Assembly: GCF_019393635.1 (NCBI RefSeq) | Contig: NC_057864.1 | Coordinates: forward strand, 469,820,617 to 469,884,616 | Length of the DNA: 64,000 bases | Direction of reading: 5' to 3' | Origin: Dromiciops gliroides | Lineage: Eukaryota; Chordata; Mammalia; Microbiotheria; Microbiotheriidae | Shown: positions 25,701-33,031 of the stretch, in pieces | Layout of the letters: every line of letters starts with the position of its first letter | Position numbering within the stretch: the stretch's first letter is position 1 | Position numbers and translations under genes: made by a program | Notes under the pieces: model-generated | Database searches by the model: none | Told to the model about the DNA's origin: nothing | What the model saw: the letters and a program-made list of their open reading frames with translations, nothing else

Positions 25701-26913
25701 TGCTTTGTCTGCCTCTTTAGCAATCCCTTAGTATATAAGAAGCACTTTGAGAAAGGCAGTTTTCCAAAGTGTCAGATCAAAACATCAAAAGACATTCTCT
25801 GCCAGTTTGTGGTAAAGGTTGGAATGATTTTTTTTTTTAAGGATAGGAGCGCTGGCTGTGAACTGAAGAAGCATTCCAATGAATGCAGATGCATAGATTT
25901 ATTTGGGAGTTGGAAGAAGGACCTGCAAGCATCATTTCGCTGCCACGTTTATTTTCCTATCATTGTTTCACTCCTCCGTGTGTGTGAGTGTGTGTGTGTG
26001 TTTGTGTGTGTGTGTTTGTGTGTGTGTATGTGTGTGTATGGTGCGTGCCCAAATACACCCGAAGTGCCTGGCGATAACATGTACATGAAAAAGAGTGGGA
26101 GTGGAAAACATCTAAATAGGAAAAACAAACCTTGTCTGGTGCCTTCTCACAGGCCCAGGGGAAGGCGTAATGAAATTGCTGAGCTCTGCGAGAAGTTGTT
26201 CTGGTCAGTTACATGCTAGGCACCCCTGTCAGTTACCTGGGCGGACCGCTAGCCACGGACTACGTGTCACCCGCGCTTAGGGCCCCTCAAAACCGAGCAA
26301 ATTTAAAGCTGTCTCTAAAAGGAGGCCGAGGACGACCTGGGAATTAGAGGTCCGGACCTGCAGGCAGAGCCAGAAGGCCGGCTTCCGGGAAGGGCAATGT
26401 CACGGTCAAGAGTCCAGGTGTCCGGAGACGTGTCAGTGCCTCGGGCACTGGCCCGCGGCCCGAGGGCTACAGCGGCGAAGCGGGGGCCAGCGGGGATCGA
26501 GGCGGATGCCTGAAAGCTCCTCCTCGGCCACGGCTCACAGTCAGGTCCGGCCAGGCCGCCCACTCCCACGGCCACGGTCACGGTCGGTCCCCCGGTCCCG
26601 CGCCCCCTCCCTCCCTTTTGGGGTGGCCCGCGGGGGAAAGGGCCCCTCGTTCCCGCCCGACTCCCGCCCAGGGCAGTCGGGGCGCTCGGGCCCCTACAGG
26701 CCCCCGGTCGTGACCTTGAACCCCGGCTGGGGCTGCCTGGCAGTTGGGGTGCCGGGACGGGGACTCTGCCCGGCCCAAGGCCGCTTGCGGTTTCGCCCGC
26801 CCTGGCCGAGGTTCAAGGTCATGGCCGGGCCCGCCGGGCGCTGCTCACCTGAGGGCCGGCCGCAGGCGAGGGGGCGCGGCCGCTCCCAGGGACCGCAGAA
26901 CTCGCGCCGCCAT
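3274..26913 (-). CDS. NIPSNAP2: NIPSNAP2 (GBAS), complete, ten coding exons
   Basis: Mitochondrial NipSnap-family protein. NIPSNAP1 and NIPSNAP2 are known to be imported into mitochondria and, on depolarised mitochondria, to stay on the surface and recruit autophagy receptors (mitophagy 'eat-me' signal). I assembled ten exons with GT-AG borders and matching phases: 26849-26913, 22912-23051, 22785-22830, 17098-17192, 16663-16733, 15446-15586, 14563-14594, 11451-11545, 5786-5869 and 3274-3338 (stop TAA). They sum to 834 nt, 277 codons plus stop; human is about 286 aa, the shortfall being in the presequence. The N terminus ([19 protein letters not shown]) is Arg/Ala-rich with no acidic residue, a typical mitochondrial presequence. 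The body carries landmarks such as [51 protein letters not shown] and [15 protein letters not shown], near-identical to human. Start chosen because ATG sits in a CpG island right after a YY1-type motif. Same orientation as MRPS17 upstream, as in human. Confidence 0.97.
3540..3765 (+). repeat. MAR1/MIR-type SINE
   Basis: 'ctgcctcagtttcctcatct', 'ttgtgaggatcaaatgagaa', to 'ataaatgctagctcttgtc'; 5' end decayed. Confidence 0.65.
4424..4592 (-). repeat. WSINE1-like SINE
   Basis: Antisense; target duplication CTCTTATTTTCTT. Confidence 0.88.
4770..4932 (+). repeat. WSINE1-like SINE
   Basis: Sense; duplication AAGTGAGTAGGG / AAGTAAGTAGGG. Confidence 0.88.
5051..5201 (-). repeat. WSINE1-like SINE
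   Basis: Antisense; duplication CCTAAAGAATT. Confidence 0.88.
5231..5391 (+). repeat. WSINE1-like SINE
   Basis: Sense; facing the previous copy only 30 nt away, so the two form an inverted pair. Confidence 0.88.
5461..5648 (+). repeat. WSINE1-like SINE
   Basis: Sense; perfect duplication AAAAGATAAGGAAG. Confidence 0.88.
5786..5869 (-). CDS. NIPSNAP2: NIPSNAP2 coding exon 9
   Basis: 84 nt between TTCAAG and CAG|GTAAGA. Reads [20 protein letters not shown] then WEELVYYT. Confidence 0.96.
6030..6180 (+). repeat. WSINE1-like SINE
   Basis: Sense; duplication AAATGTAGCGCCCT / AAATGTATTGCCCT. Confidence 0.88.
6522..6668 (-). repeat. WSINE1-like SINE
   Basis: Antisense; duplication around TAATG(C/T)(T)CTGTTCTCTC. 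Confidence 0.85.
7764..8427 (+). mobile_element. Solo-LTR-like fossil (endogenous retrovirus, family unresolved)
   Basis: Non-SINE block starting near TGTTGAACC and ending TTACA, with CTTAATAAATGCTTAAAAGT near its 3' end, wording I associate with a marsupial LTR. No internal retroviral genes. Boundaries and family are tentative. Confidence 0.4.
7992..8008 (-). promoter_or_regulatory. CTCF-like motif inside the LTR-like fossil
   Basis: Minus strand CCATCAGGGGGCGTCAC; one off-consensus base in the core. Function is speculative. Confidence 0.35.
9362..9519 (-). repeat. WSINE1-like SINE
   Basis: Antisense; duplication CCTGGAATTT / CTTGGAATTT. Confidence 0.88.
9979..10125 (+). repeat. WSINE1-like SINE, first of a tandem pair
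   Basis: Sense; preceded by AAAAGAAGGGGGAGGGG, which recurs after it. Confidence 0.88.
10138..10294 (+). repeat. WSINE1-like SINE, second of a tandem pair
   Basis: Sense; preceded by the same A-rich/GGGGGAGGGG word, followed by GAAGAAGGGGGA. Confidence 0.88.
11108..11258 (-). repeat. WSINE1-like SINE
   Basis: Antisense; duplication ATGTGTCTT. 190 nt from NIPSNAP2 exon 8. Confidence 0.88.
11451..11545 (-). CDS. NIPSNAP2: NIPSNAP2 coding exon 8
   Basis: 95 nt between TTACAG and G|GTAAGA. Reads [20 protein letters not shown] then [11 protein letters not shown]. Confidence 0.97.
12310..12460 (-). repeat. WSINE1-like SINE
   Basis: Antisense; duplication TGAACTAGCTCTT. Confidence 0.88.
12470..14560. 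other. NIPSNAP2 intron 7, unique part
   Basis: About 2 kb of AT-rich intron without SINEs or recognised exons. Confidence 0.6.
14563..14594 (-). CDS. NIPSNAP2: NIPSNAP2 coding exon 7
   Basis: 32-nt micro-exon reading [10 protein letters not shown] plus TG of the next Trp codon, between TTTCAG and TG|GTAAGT. Small enough for automatic annotation to miss. Confidence 0.95.
15446..15586 (-). CDS. NIPSNAP2: NIPSNAP2 coding exon 6
   Basis: 141 nt, phase 0 at both ends. Reads [20 protein letters not shown] and onward to ELRSYQLR; start of the second NIPSNAP repeat. Donor AGA|GTAAGT. Confidence 0.97.
15838..16229. mobile_element. hAT-type MITE carrying a SINE
   Basis: Terminal inverted repeats CAATGGTTCTCAAG / CTTGAGAACTACTG and imperfect 8-bp duplications (CATTAAAG / CATTAGAA). 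Interior has the mammalian-wide hAT wording 'gtctcaggacccctttcc'. A SINE (15885-16037) sits within. In NIPSNAP2 intron 5. Confidence 0.8.
15885..16037 (-). repeat. WSINE1-like SINE
   Basis: Antisense; inside a hAT MITE, so younger than it; CCCCTTTCCA flanks both sides. Confidence 0.88.
16663..16733 (-). CDS. NIPSNAP2: NIPSNAP2 coding exon 5
   Basis: 71 nt between TTTCAG and AAG|GTATGA. Reads [20 protein letters not shown] then RENK; ends at a codon boundary. Confidence 0.96.
17098..17192 (-). CDS. NIPSNAP2: NIPSNAP2 coding exon 4
   Basis: 95 nt between TTTAAG and G|GTAAGA. Reads [20 protein letters not shown] then [11 protein letters not shown], one conservative change (D to E) from the human sequence I remember. 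Confidence 0.96.
17200..18060. other. NIPSNAP2 intron 3, unique part
   Basis: No repeat or exon recognised; minus-strand reading frames here have no known similarity. Confidence 0.5.
18061..18220 (-). repeat. WSINE1-like SINE
   Basis: Antisense; duplication (C/G)CTCTACTCTT. Confidence 0.85.
19023..19265 (+). repeat. MAR1/MIR-type SINE
   Basis: Full form from GAGGCAGCTGAGTGG through 'cttgcctcagagagtaagag' to 'tttgtaaagcacacttcaaa'. Confidence 0.75.
19798..20134 (-). mobile_element. Polyadenylated retrocopy of an LTR-element transcript (fossil)
   Basis: About 337 bp, read on the minus strand: two 48-bp tandem units (20051-20098, 20003-20050), TATAAAAG (19967-19974), an AATAAA near 19825 and then poly(A). 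Flanked by the 17-bp direct repeat AGGGCATGCTTTCTTTT (19781-19797, 20135-20151). The empty site reads TTTT/AAA, the L1 endonuclease pattern. This fits U3-R-poly(A) of a retroviral-type RNA inserted by L1. Family not recognised. Confidence 0.6.
20395..20530 (-). repeat. MIR-type SINE remnant
   Basis: 'cattttatagatgaggccaa' and 'gtgacttgcccagggttaca'. Confidence 0.6.
20566..20734. mobile_element. hAT-type MITE, about 170 bp
   Basis: Ends CAGGGCTTCTTAAAC / GTTTAAGGAGCTTTG are inverted repeats; 8-bp duplications TTTTACAC / TTTTACAT. No coding capacity. Confidence 0.8.
21310..21463 (+). repeat. WSINE1-like SINE
   Basis: Sense; perfect duplication AAGAACGTTAGTCCA. Confidence 0.9.
22698..22751. 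repeat. (AC)n microsatellite
   Basis: About 27 uninterrupted CA units, 34 nt from NIPSNAP2 exon 3. Confidence 0.97.
22785..22830 (-). CDS. NIPSNAP2: NIPSNAP2 coding exon 3
   Basis: 46-nt micro-exon reading [15 protein letters not shown], between TTTCAG and TG|GTATGT. It lies 34 nt from a long CA dinucleotide tract in the following intron. Confidence 0.96.
22912..23051 (-). CDS. NIPSNAP2: NIPSNAP2 coding exon 2
   Basis: Acceptor CCTAG and donor T|GTGAGT. It reads [20 protein letters not shown] and onward to SSLYKIQ, matching human NIPSNAP2 closely. 140 nt, ends in phase 1. Confidence 0.96.
23143..23293 (-). repeat. WSINE1-like SINE
   Basis: Antisense; duplication CAAATGACTATATT / CAAATGAGTATATT. 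Confidence 0.88.
23914..24122 (-). repeat. WSINE1-like SINE with extra tail sequence
   Basis: Antisense; duplication ATACTTTCCAACTTCT. About 50 nt of non-SINE DNA between the duplication and the T-rich tail suggests a 3' transduced segment. Confidence 0.75.
24553..24695 (+). repeat. WSINE1-like SINE, internally shortened
   Basis: Sense; lacks about 20 nt after GGTGGC; duplication AACAAATATTGCCTG. Confidence 0.85.
25976..26040. repeat. (TG)n microsatellite, interrupted
   Basis: TG units with TTTG and TATG interruptions, just outside the NIPSNAP2 CpG island. Confidence 0.95.
26849..26913 (-). CDS. NIPSNAP2: NIPSNAP2 coding exon 1
   Basis: ATG at 26913 down to donor CAG|GTGAGC. It encodes 21 codons plus two bases (phase 2) of mitochondrial presequence. 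Human exon 1, as I recall it, is about nine residues longer. Confidence 0.93.
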
Positions 26914-27060
26914 CTTGCTCTGGCGCCTCCACTCGGCCCCTTCCCCTCCCCCCCAGCCCCCCCCGCCCCGGGCCGCCACCCCCTCCCCCATGCCAGCGCC
27001 GCTTGACGGAGGCCGAAGGGGCGGGCCCAGGCTGGGCGGCCTGCGCTGTGCCGCATCATG

Positions 27061-27078
27061 CCGCCACCAGGGGGCGTC
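27061..27078 (+). promoter_or_regulatory. CTCF-like binding site
   Basis: CCGCCACCAGGGGGCGTC matches the CTCF core (CCACCAGGGGGCG) at essentially every key position. It is inside the CpG island, about 150 nt upstream of the NIPSNAP2 start codon. Occupancy is inference. Confidence 0.7.
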
Positions 27079-27698
27079 CTGGAGCGCCGCCCCGCGGACA
27101 CCATGGGCAATTGCAGCCTGGGCGCCCTTCGGTGCACTTAACCTTGGAGAGGCCACCTTGGCTCCCGGGCGCAGCAGAGCGCCCTCCGCCCAGTCTCTGA
27201 AGGCTGCGCTGCTGGAGACTCCCTCTAAGCGAGCTCCCAACGAAGCCGGGTCTGAGGCCGCAGCCCCTGGACCCCAAAGGTTCTCACTTGTTCCTTAAGC
27301 AGGGGGAGTGGGGGGAGGGCGAGGGCTGGACTGTCTGAGATATTGTCTAACAAAGCAATTGGAGGAGAGACTCTGGGGGGGGGGGGGGTCGGGAAGACCC
27401 TGGCTGGCTGCTCAGCTCCTGCCCCATAACCGTCCCACACCACCCCAGACTGGACATTTTGGGGGTAAATGGCTGATGGGCATTTGTATGGGGAATTTCC
27501 TCAAGGGGGACCACAAGGCAAAAAAACCACAAAACCCCCCCAAAACCTAACAATACACACGATTAAGAGCATGAGGGACCTCTCATCTGTCCAACTAGAG
27601 GGGCCACTTGAACTGACTGAGCACTTCTTGGCAAAGTCTGTATTTTGTCAATCTAACTTTGAAGAGGTCTATTCTTTTGCCTTAAAATACATTGTTGG

Positions 27699-27842
27699 AG
27701 GGGGCAGGCTAGGTGGTGCAGTGGATAAAGCACCTGCCCTGGATTCAGGAGGACCCAAGTTCAAATTTGGCTTCAGACACTTGACACTTGCTAGCTGTGT
27801 GACCTTGGGCAAGACACTTAACTCTCTTTGCCCCCCCACCCC
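27699..27842 (+). repeat. WSINE1-like SINE
   Basis: Sense; duplication ACATTGTTGG. Between NIPSNAP2 and MRPS17. Confidence 0.85.
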
Positions 27843-28224
27843 CACATTGTTGGTGTTAGCAATCTTCCCAACAATACTCCATAACTCGGTGACAAACAAA
27901 ACAGCAAAGTGTCTTGTAAACCCAGCACTATTGAAGAATTCTATAATTTGGTCCTAACACTTCACAACTTTCTGGTTGACACCCTACAGTCCAGTGAGAC
28001 ATGGGCACAGGTGGTGCAGCAATCCTCCCTCCCTCCGGCCTTGTCCCAAAAAGGCTCATCATTAAATGCAACCTGTAACTACTTGGTTTGGAAACAAATT
28101 CCAGCTAAGATTTTATCACCAAAGGAAAGCCTCATTTTAGGGAATTTTATATAAAGGAATGAACATTTTGCTTCTTGGAAACAAAATATGTCGCAAAGAT
28201 TCCTTTTCCCCAACCCCTTAAAAG

Positions 28225-28746
28225 GTTGTATTAATTCAGTTTAATCCATATAAATAAATCTGGCCATAAAACTGAAGATTTTCTTTCCCTTTACTATCAG
28301 AGGCGAGAGAAAAACAATACAAATTGCTAAAAATAAAATCCCACTTGAAGTACTTCCAATATGTTTTACTATTTAAAAAAGGATCATAATTTACAAACAT
28401 GTTCCCTACTTGCCCTCCCCCCCAAGTTCCTACGTTTTTTTTAAAAAAATTCTGTAGGCCAAATAATTCCATTTCCCCAGTCAGCTTATTCGGTAATGTC
28501 GCCTGTTGCTATAACCTCAGAGACTCCAAGAAAGTGATATTTACATTGTTATTCTGATAAGGTAATTTGAAACAGTTACTCTCCATTGGGAAGACATGTT
28601 CTTCAAAAAGTCCCTTGCATATTGTTTCGTTTGGGATCCTTCATCTTCAGAAGGCCGGCTGGAATTGAAAACGTTTACGGAAACATCTCCTGCCCATATG
28701 TTTAGTGTGTCCGTCCCTTTGCAGACTTCTTCGGGCCTTCATGCTA
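28225..28746 (-). other. MRPS17: MRPS17 3' UTR (probable)
   Basis: Repeat-free DNA after the stop. The only poly(A)-like hexamer I see is the variant ATTAAA (minus strand) at 28240-28245; the true end is uncertain. Confidence 0.4.
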
Positions 28747-29013
28747 CTATGCTGAAGGAACATCGAGTTCTTTTGCACTGGGGTTTAGTGGGGCACTCTC
28801 AGAACTCACTGGGCTTTCCAGGTACGCGGTTCCTGCACAGGGTTTCCCGGTAATTGGGTCGATGACTCTTCCAACTTTGAAGATGATCTCAGCCAATTCG
28901 TGTTTCACGTGCTTGGTTCTTGGCACTGGCAAAGCGCGGAGAAGCACGATGTCTCCGACTGTGCACTGCTCAGAGGCATCATGAGCAAAGTAAGTTTTAC
29001 GCTTATTAAAGTA
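28747..29013 (-). CDS. MRPS17: MRPS17 last coding exon
   Basis: 88 codons plus TAG after acceptor TCAACAG. It contains the S17 signature and a C-terminal tail ([15 protein letters not shown]...) as in human. Confidence 0.96.
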   Translation of the reverse strand, partial: YFNKRKTYFAHDASEQCTVGDIVLLRALPVPRTKHVKHELAEIIFKVGRVIDPITGKPCAGTAYLESPVSSESAPLNPSAKELDVPSA

Positions 29014-31134
29014 CTGTTGAGAGAAGCAAAAAGGTCAAGTTGGTAGTGAAAATGATTTGACTTCATAACCTAATAGTACAATGCAACACTTCTGCAAGTC
29101 TTCTCTGATGACATTCTGCTGGTATCCACAAGAGGGTAAGACTGATGAGAACTGACCTGGGAACCCTGTTCCTGGGACTTGACTTTTAGGATGTAGTTAA
29201 TCAACAATACTGAAGGAACAAAGTACTTTCCACATAGTTCTTATGTGCATCCCACAATTGCCCCCCCTAGGTCTCCGTAGCTTTCCTCTACAGATGGGGA
29301 AATTGAGGCTCAGAGGAGACTTGCCTCTGGTGGCAAAGCCAAGATCCAAGGTAGAAGTGGAACCCAACACACAGGCCCTTCTTCTGATCTCCCATCACCC
29401 ACCATGGTTACCACCCATGGAGACTTTTTGTTTGTTTGTTTTTTGGTGGGGCAATGGGGGTTAAGTGACTTGCCCAGGGTCACACAGCTAGTAAGTGTCA
29501 AGTGTCTGAGGCTGGATTTGAACTCAGGTCCTCCAGAATCCAGGGCTTTATCCACTTCAACACCTAGCTGCCCCTCCCATGGAGACTTTTAAATATTTGT
29601 AGCTGTACTGTGTACAAGAATGAAAAATGGTCAACAACCTGGAGTCAGGAATACCTTAGTTCTAATCTGGTCTCACTTACTAGTTGTGTGACCCTGGACA
29701 AGTCACTTTACCTCTGTCTGCCTCAGTTTCCTCATCTGGAAATTGGGAATAACAGTACCCAACTCCCAAGGTCGTTGTGAAGATCAAATGAGGTATCTAT
29801 AAAGTACTTAGCAGAGTGCCTGGCACATACTGAGCACTGTAGAAATGCCAGCTCTTATTACTGAATATGAAATGGGGAGGATGGCTGAATAAATGGTAGG
29901 ATGTCAATGTAATAAAATACTAAAGTGACATAACAAAGGAAGCAGAATTAGCTGGTGAAATGGATGGGTCAGGAAGATTCCTCTTACTGAGTTCAAATCT
30001 GGCCTCAGACAATTACCAGCTGCATGACCCTGTTTGCCTCAGTTCTTTATCTGTCAAATGAGCTGGAGAAGGAAATGGTGAACCACTCCAGTATTTTTGC
30101 CAAGAAAACTCCAAGTTGGACAAGACTGAACAATGTGAGAGTATTATTAATATTACAGGGGCCCCCTGTTGTGTGAGCATGTGACCCTTCTCAACCAATT
30201 AGCTTGAAGCCGTGGGGTGGGGAGGGAGAGGGAGGGAGAAGGCGAGAGCGAGAGAGGGAGAGAGGGCTGGAGGGGGGGAGAGAGAGAATGAAATGGTTTT
30301 GGGAGTTGGTGGTTGGAACCGCATGGGGTTGGCAGCTGAACCAGGAGTGGTTGAGGTAGTTAAGGTTTTACTCTTTTTTCATAGACACTTGTTCTCTCTT
30401 TGTTAACCTCTAATATATATTTTTTTCTTTTTTTTGTTGGGCAGTTGGGGCTAAGTGACTTGCCCAGGTTCACACAGCTAGTAAGTGTTAAGTGTCTGAG
30501 CCCGAATTTGAACTCAGGTCCTCCTGAATCCAGGGCTGGTGCTCTATCCACTGCACCACCTCTAATATATTTTAATAAATGTTTAATACCTAAACTGTGA
30601 AACTGTTATCCTAGTTAGCTTTCCCCACAAGGGATAGGGTGGCCACACACATTTGGTTTTACCTGTCACAACAATGACAAGACATTGATGGGGACCAGAT
30701 ATTAAAATGACACAAATAGAATTGATTGGATTTAGAGATTAGAGACACTAAGGGAGTAGTATGTAAAGTATAAGCTTGTTTAAAGTAGATACAATTTGAA
30801 ATGTGTTCACACTGAGTTTGGCATCTAATTTATAACGACATTTATTTGCAAAACAAGTTTTAAAAGAAGGGTTAGATTTGAGTGAACTTAGCCAATAATG
30901 GTTTTTCCACCATATAAATGGCTTGGCTCATCTCTGAAGGAGAGTGACAAGTGAAATCCTGTGTGTTGTGCTTTATAAATCACATTTAATGATAGCCATG
31001 ATAAGATTCACCTTTAGTAAGTAGGGATCCAGAACAAGTCTGTTTACTTGCACTTTGGCAGTTCTTTGCATGGCTGTCCCAACCACCTTCCCCACGATCC
31101 ATTTGGCATGGACAGCAGAACGAACAACGGACAT
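28747..31134 (-). CDS. MRPS17: MRPS17, mitochondrial ribosomal protein uS17m, complete
   Basis: Protein of the small subunit of the mitochondrial ribosome, uS17 family (OB-fold, binds 12S rRNA). Two coding exons: 31012-31134 (41 codons from ATG, phase 0) and 28747-29013 (88 codons plus stop TAG). Total 129 aa; human has 130. The first reads [20 protein letters not shown] and the second begins [20 protein letters not shown]; the stretch [20 protein letters not shown] is the S17 signature region. Splice sites are CTCAG/ATG exon, AAG|GTGAAT, and CAACAG|TAC. The ATG lies 17 nt inside an exon with a good acceptor, so a noncoding first exon exists upstream, as in human. Transcribed towards NIPSNAP2, 1.8 kb apart, the human order. 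Confidence 0.96.
29427..29575 (-). repeat. WSINE1-like SINE
   Basis: Antisense; duplication CCCATGGAGACTTTT. In the MRPS17 coding intron. Confidence 0.9.
29635..29865 (+). repeat. MAR1/MIR-type SINE
   Basis: 'ctgcctcagtttcctcatct', 'gagtgcctggcacatactga', 'aatgccagctcttattac'. Confidence 0.75.
29948..30133 (+). repeat. THER/MAR1-type SINE, sense
   Basis: Sense copy: 'tctggcctcagacaattacc', 'gagctggagaaggaaatggt', 'aactccaagttggacaagac'. Cut at 30134 by the LTR-like fossil. Confidence 0.7.
30134..30670 (+). mobile_element. Solo-LTR-like fossil (endogenous retrovirus) with nested SINE
   Basis: Begins TGTGAGAG inside the tail of a THER-like SINE and ends near CTGTCACA, after which the SINE-tail-like sequence resumes. 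A GA-rich tract and TTTAATAAATGTTTAATACC are inside. The nested SINE (30420-30560) is flanked by CCTCTAATATAT on both sides. No internal genes. Confidence 0.45.
30420..30560 (-). repeat. WSINE1-like SINE
   Basis: Antisense; inside the LTR-like fossil; duplication CCTCTAATATAT. Confidence 0.85.
31012..31134 (-). CDS. MRPS17: MRPS17 coding exon 1 (second exon of the gene)
   Basis: 41 codons from ATG to donor AAG|GTGAAT. The exon starts at 31151 after CTTCCTCAG and carries 17 nt of 5' UTR. Confidence 0.95.
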
Positions 31135-31524
31135 TTTGCAGCCTGGGTCACCTGAGGAAGAAATTTCAAAGTTTAAACACCGTCTAGTTGGTACTTATGA
31201 TGGATAACACAAGGAAATATCCTTCTGTTCAGAGGACCACCCAAGTCCATGAAATCGGGTCCCACTGAGGAACGCAGGATGAGAGTTTAACCAAGTTCCC
31301 TATTTTGCTTCCTACTTTTCACTCTCACCCAAGAGGGAGTCGAATACACAGAAACCCTTCACTGTTTCTGGAACCTGGCAAGAATAATCAAGCAGAGAGA
31401 GGAGTGTTTGAGCCCAGGCTCGGCCACGTGGCAGCAGGCACATCTCCTCCAGTCTACCAGACCTGGTGTTGTCCTGATTAGGGGAAACCTTTGGAAATCA
31501 GGTGAAACTTATGGATCCCTTCTG

Positions 31525-31767
31525 CTAACTGTCAAGTCATTTCATCCAACTCTTCGTGACCCCGTTTGGGATTTTCTGTGCCAAAGACACTGGAGCGGTT
31601 TTGCCATTTCCTTGTCTAGTTCATTTCACAGATGAGGAACCTGAGGCAGAGGGAATGAAGTGACTCACCCCGGGTCACACAGCTAAGTGTCTGAGGCAGG
31701 ACTTGAACTTAGGAAGTTGAGTCTTCCTGACTCCGGGCCTGGCACTCTTTCTACTGTGCTACCTAGA
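31525..31767 (-). repeat. THER/MAR1-type long SINE
   Basis: 'tcatccaactcttcgtgacc' to 'tgtgctacctaga'; older-looking than the main SINEs. Confidence 0.75.
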
Positions 31768-31800
31768 ATTCTGCTAATACTGGTTTTAAAACACATGGGA

Positions 31801-31949
31801 GGGGGCAGCTAGGTGGCACAGTGGATAGAGTACCGGCCCTGGAGTCAGGAGGACCTGAGTTCAAATCCAGCCTCAGACACTTAACACTTACTAGCTGTGT
31901 GACCCTGGGCAAGTCACTTAACCCCAATTGCCTCACTAAAAAAAAAAAA
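31801..31949 (+). repeat. WSINE1-like SINE
   Basis: Sense; duplication AAAACACATGGGA. Confidence 0.88.
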
Positions 31950-32029
31950 AAACACATGGGATTAGAAAAGCACAGAATTATGTTGAAACCGTCATCCAAA
32001 TATTTAATAAAACAAATTCATTAACCTCG

Positions 32030-32097
32030 GGCCTTGGTCCTTGGCCTAGCCTTCTGGGGCCCTTTCAGCTCGATGTTCAAGTCTGAATCTGACTCCT
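32030..32097 (-). other. Possible small exon of unknown gene
   Basis: On the minus strand a pyrimidine-poor acceptor (CCTTTAG) is followed by ESDSDLNIELKGPQKARPRT, KARG and a stop, with ATTAAA nearby. It looks like an acidic-then-basic C terminus. I cannot join it in frame to an exon from the MRPS17 island, and I do not recognise it. Confidence 0.15.
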
Positions 32098-32962
32098 AAA
32101 GGTGAATAAATCTGATAATAATCCCTGGATCACAGCTATGGAACCGAAAGGGGTGGCTGGGGCTAGAAAGGACCACACAGCCCCAGTCCCTCCTTTCACA
32201 GAACAGGAAACTGAGGCCCAGGGAGGTTCAGTGCCTTGTTCGAGGTCGCAGTCCGCTAATGAACATTGATTAAGACCCGTTGCGGGTCAGGCGCTGCACC
32301 GGGCAGGGCACGGGGAACCCTTCCTTACAGGAAGCCCGGGGGTCAGTAGGGCAGCCTCGCGGGCAGGGGGGCGGCCAGACACGGCCAGGAAGGAGGAGAT
32401 GGAGGGTCCTGTCCACGAAACGGCCGAGTCCGGTGTCGGTGGGACGGGCCCGCGGTCTGAGGAGGAGGGGGTTACACGCTGAGGCCTGGGGCGGGAAACA
32501 CTCGAGAGCCTCCCCCCCACTTCGGGATCCCGGACCAGGCGCTCAGAGGGGCATTAATCGGCCTCCAGGCTGTTAACAGCCGGGGGCCGCTACACGCGAT
32601 CACGCAACCGCGTGCCAGGCCCCTGCCTCGGTTTCCCCCCTGTAACGGGGGGTCGGGGCCCCTTCCAGCCCAGGCCGCACGCCCCTTCTCCCGCCGGGTC
32701 GCGCTGCTCTCAGGCCTGACCCTCCTGGGGGGCAGAGGGACGTGTCCCTTTACCCTCCTCGGGCTTTTCCGCGGGTGCCGGTTCCTTCTCCAGCCCGAGG
32801 CCCGGGCCTAGAGGCCGCGGGTCCGACCTCGAGCCCAGGCCCGCAGCTTCCTCGGCCCTCCCGCCGCTCCGCGGGGTCCCAGAGGCCTCGTACCCCGACC
32901 GAAAGCCGTCCCCGCATCCGACGGCGACGCCTCCACACACCGAGCCCTGACCGTTCCCTCAC

Positions 32963-33012
32963 CTCCAGCCCTGACCTCTGAACTCCGACCGAACGCCGGC
33001 GTTCCACGGCCC
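32963..33012 (-). other. MRPS17: Candidate noncoding first exon of MRPS17
   Basis: A strong donor CTGGAG|GTGAGG (minus strand, exon end 32963) lies just downstream of a CRE and an ETS-like CCGGAA, in the CpG island. Splicing to the acceptor at 31151 would give the expected one-exon 5' UTR. A second possible donor, AGG|GTAAAG, ends an exon at 32754. The transcription start is a guess. Confidence 0.45.
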
Positions 33013-33023
33013 GGAAAACGTGG

Positions 33024-33031
33024 TGACGTCA
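33024..33031. promoter_or_regulatory. CRE palindrome TGACGTCA
   Basis: Perfect 8-bp CREB/ATF site about 20 nt upstream of the presumed MRPS17 start. Confidence 0.7.

Larger units (their letters stand above)
26230..27300 (-). promoter_or_regulatory. NIPSNAP2: CpG-island promoter of NIPSNAP2
   Basis: Very GC- and CpG-rich block in an AT-rich neighbourhood, covering the first coding exon and its upstream side. The start codon is inside the string CAAGATGGCGGCG (minus strand, 26905-26917), which fits a YY1 element placed over the initiator ATG, common in housekeeping promoters. No TATA box seen. The transcription start is probably within 100 nt upstream of 26,913. Confidence 0.85.

Noticed and set aside
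26506-27298. Long overlapping reading frames in the CpG island
   Set aside because: GC-rich DNA lacks stop codons by chance; only the minus-strand exon 1 at 26849-26913 is supported.
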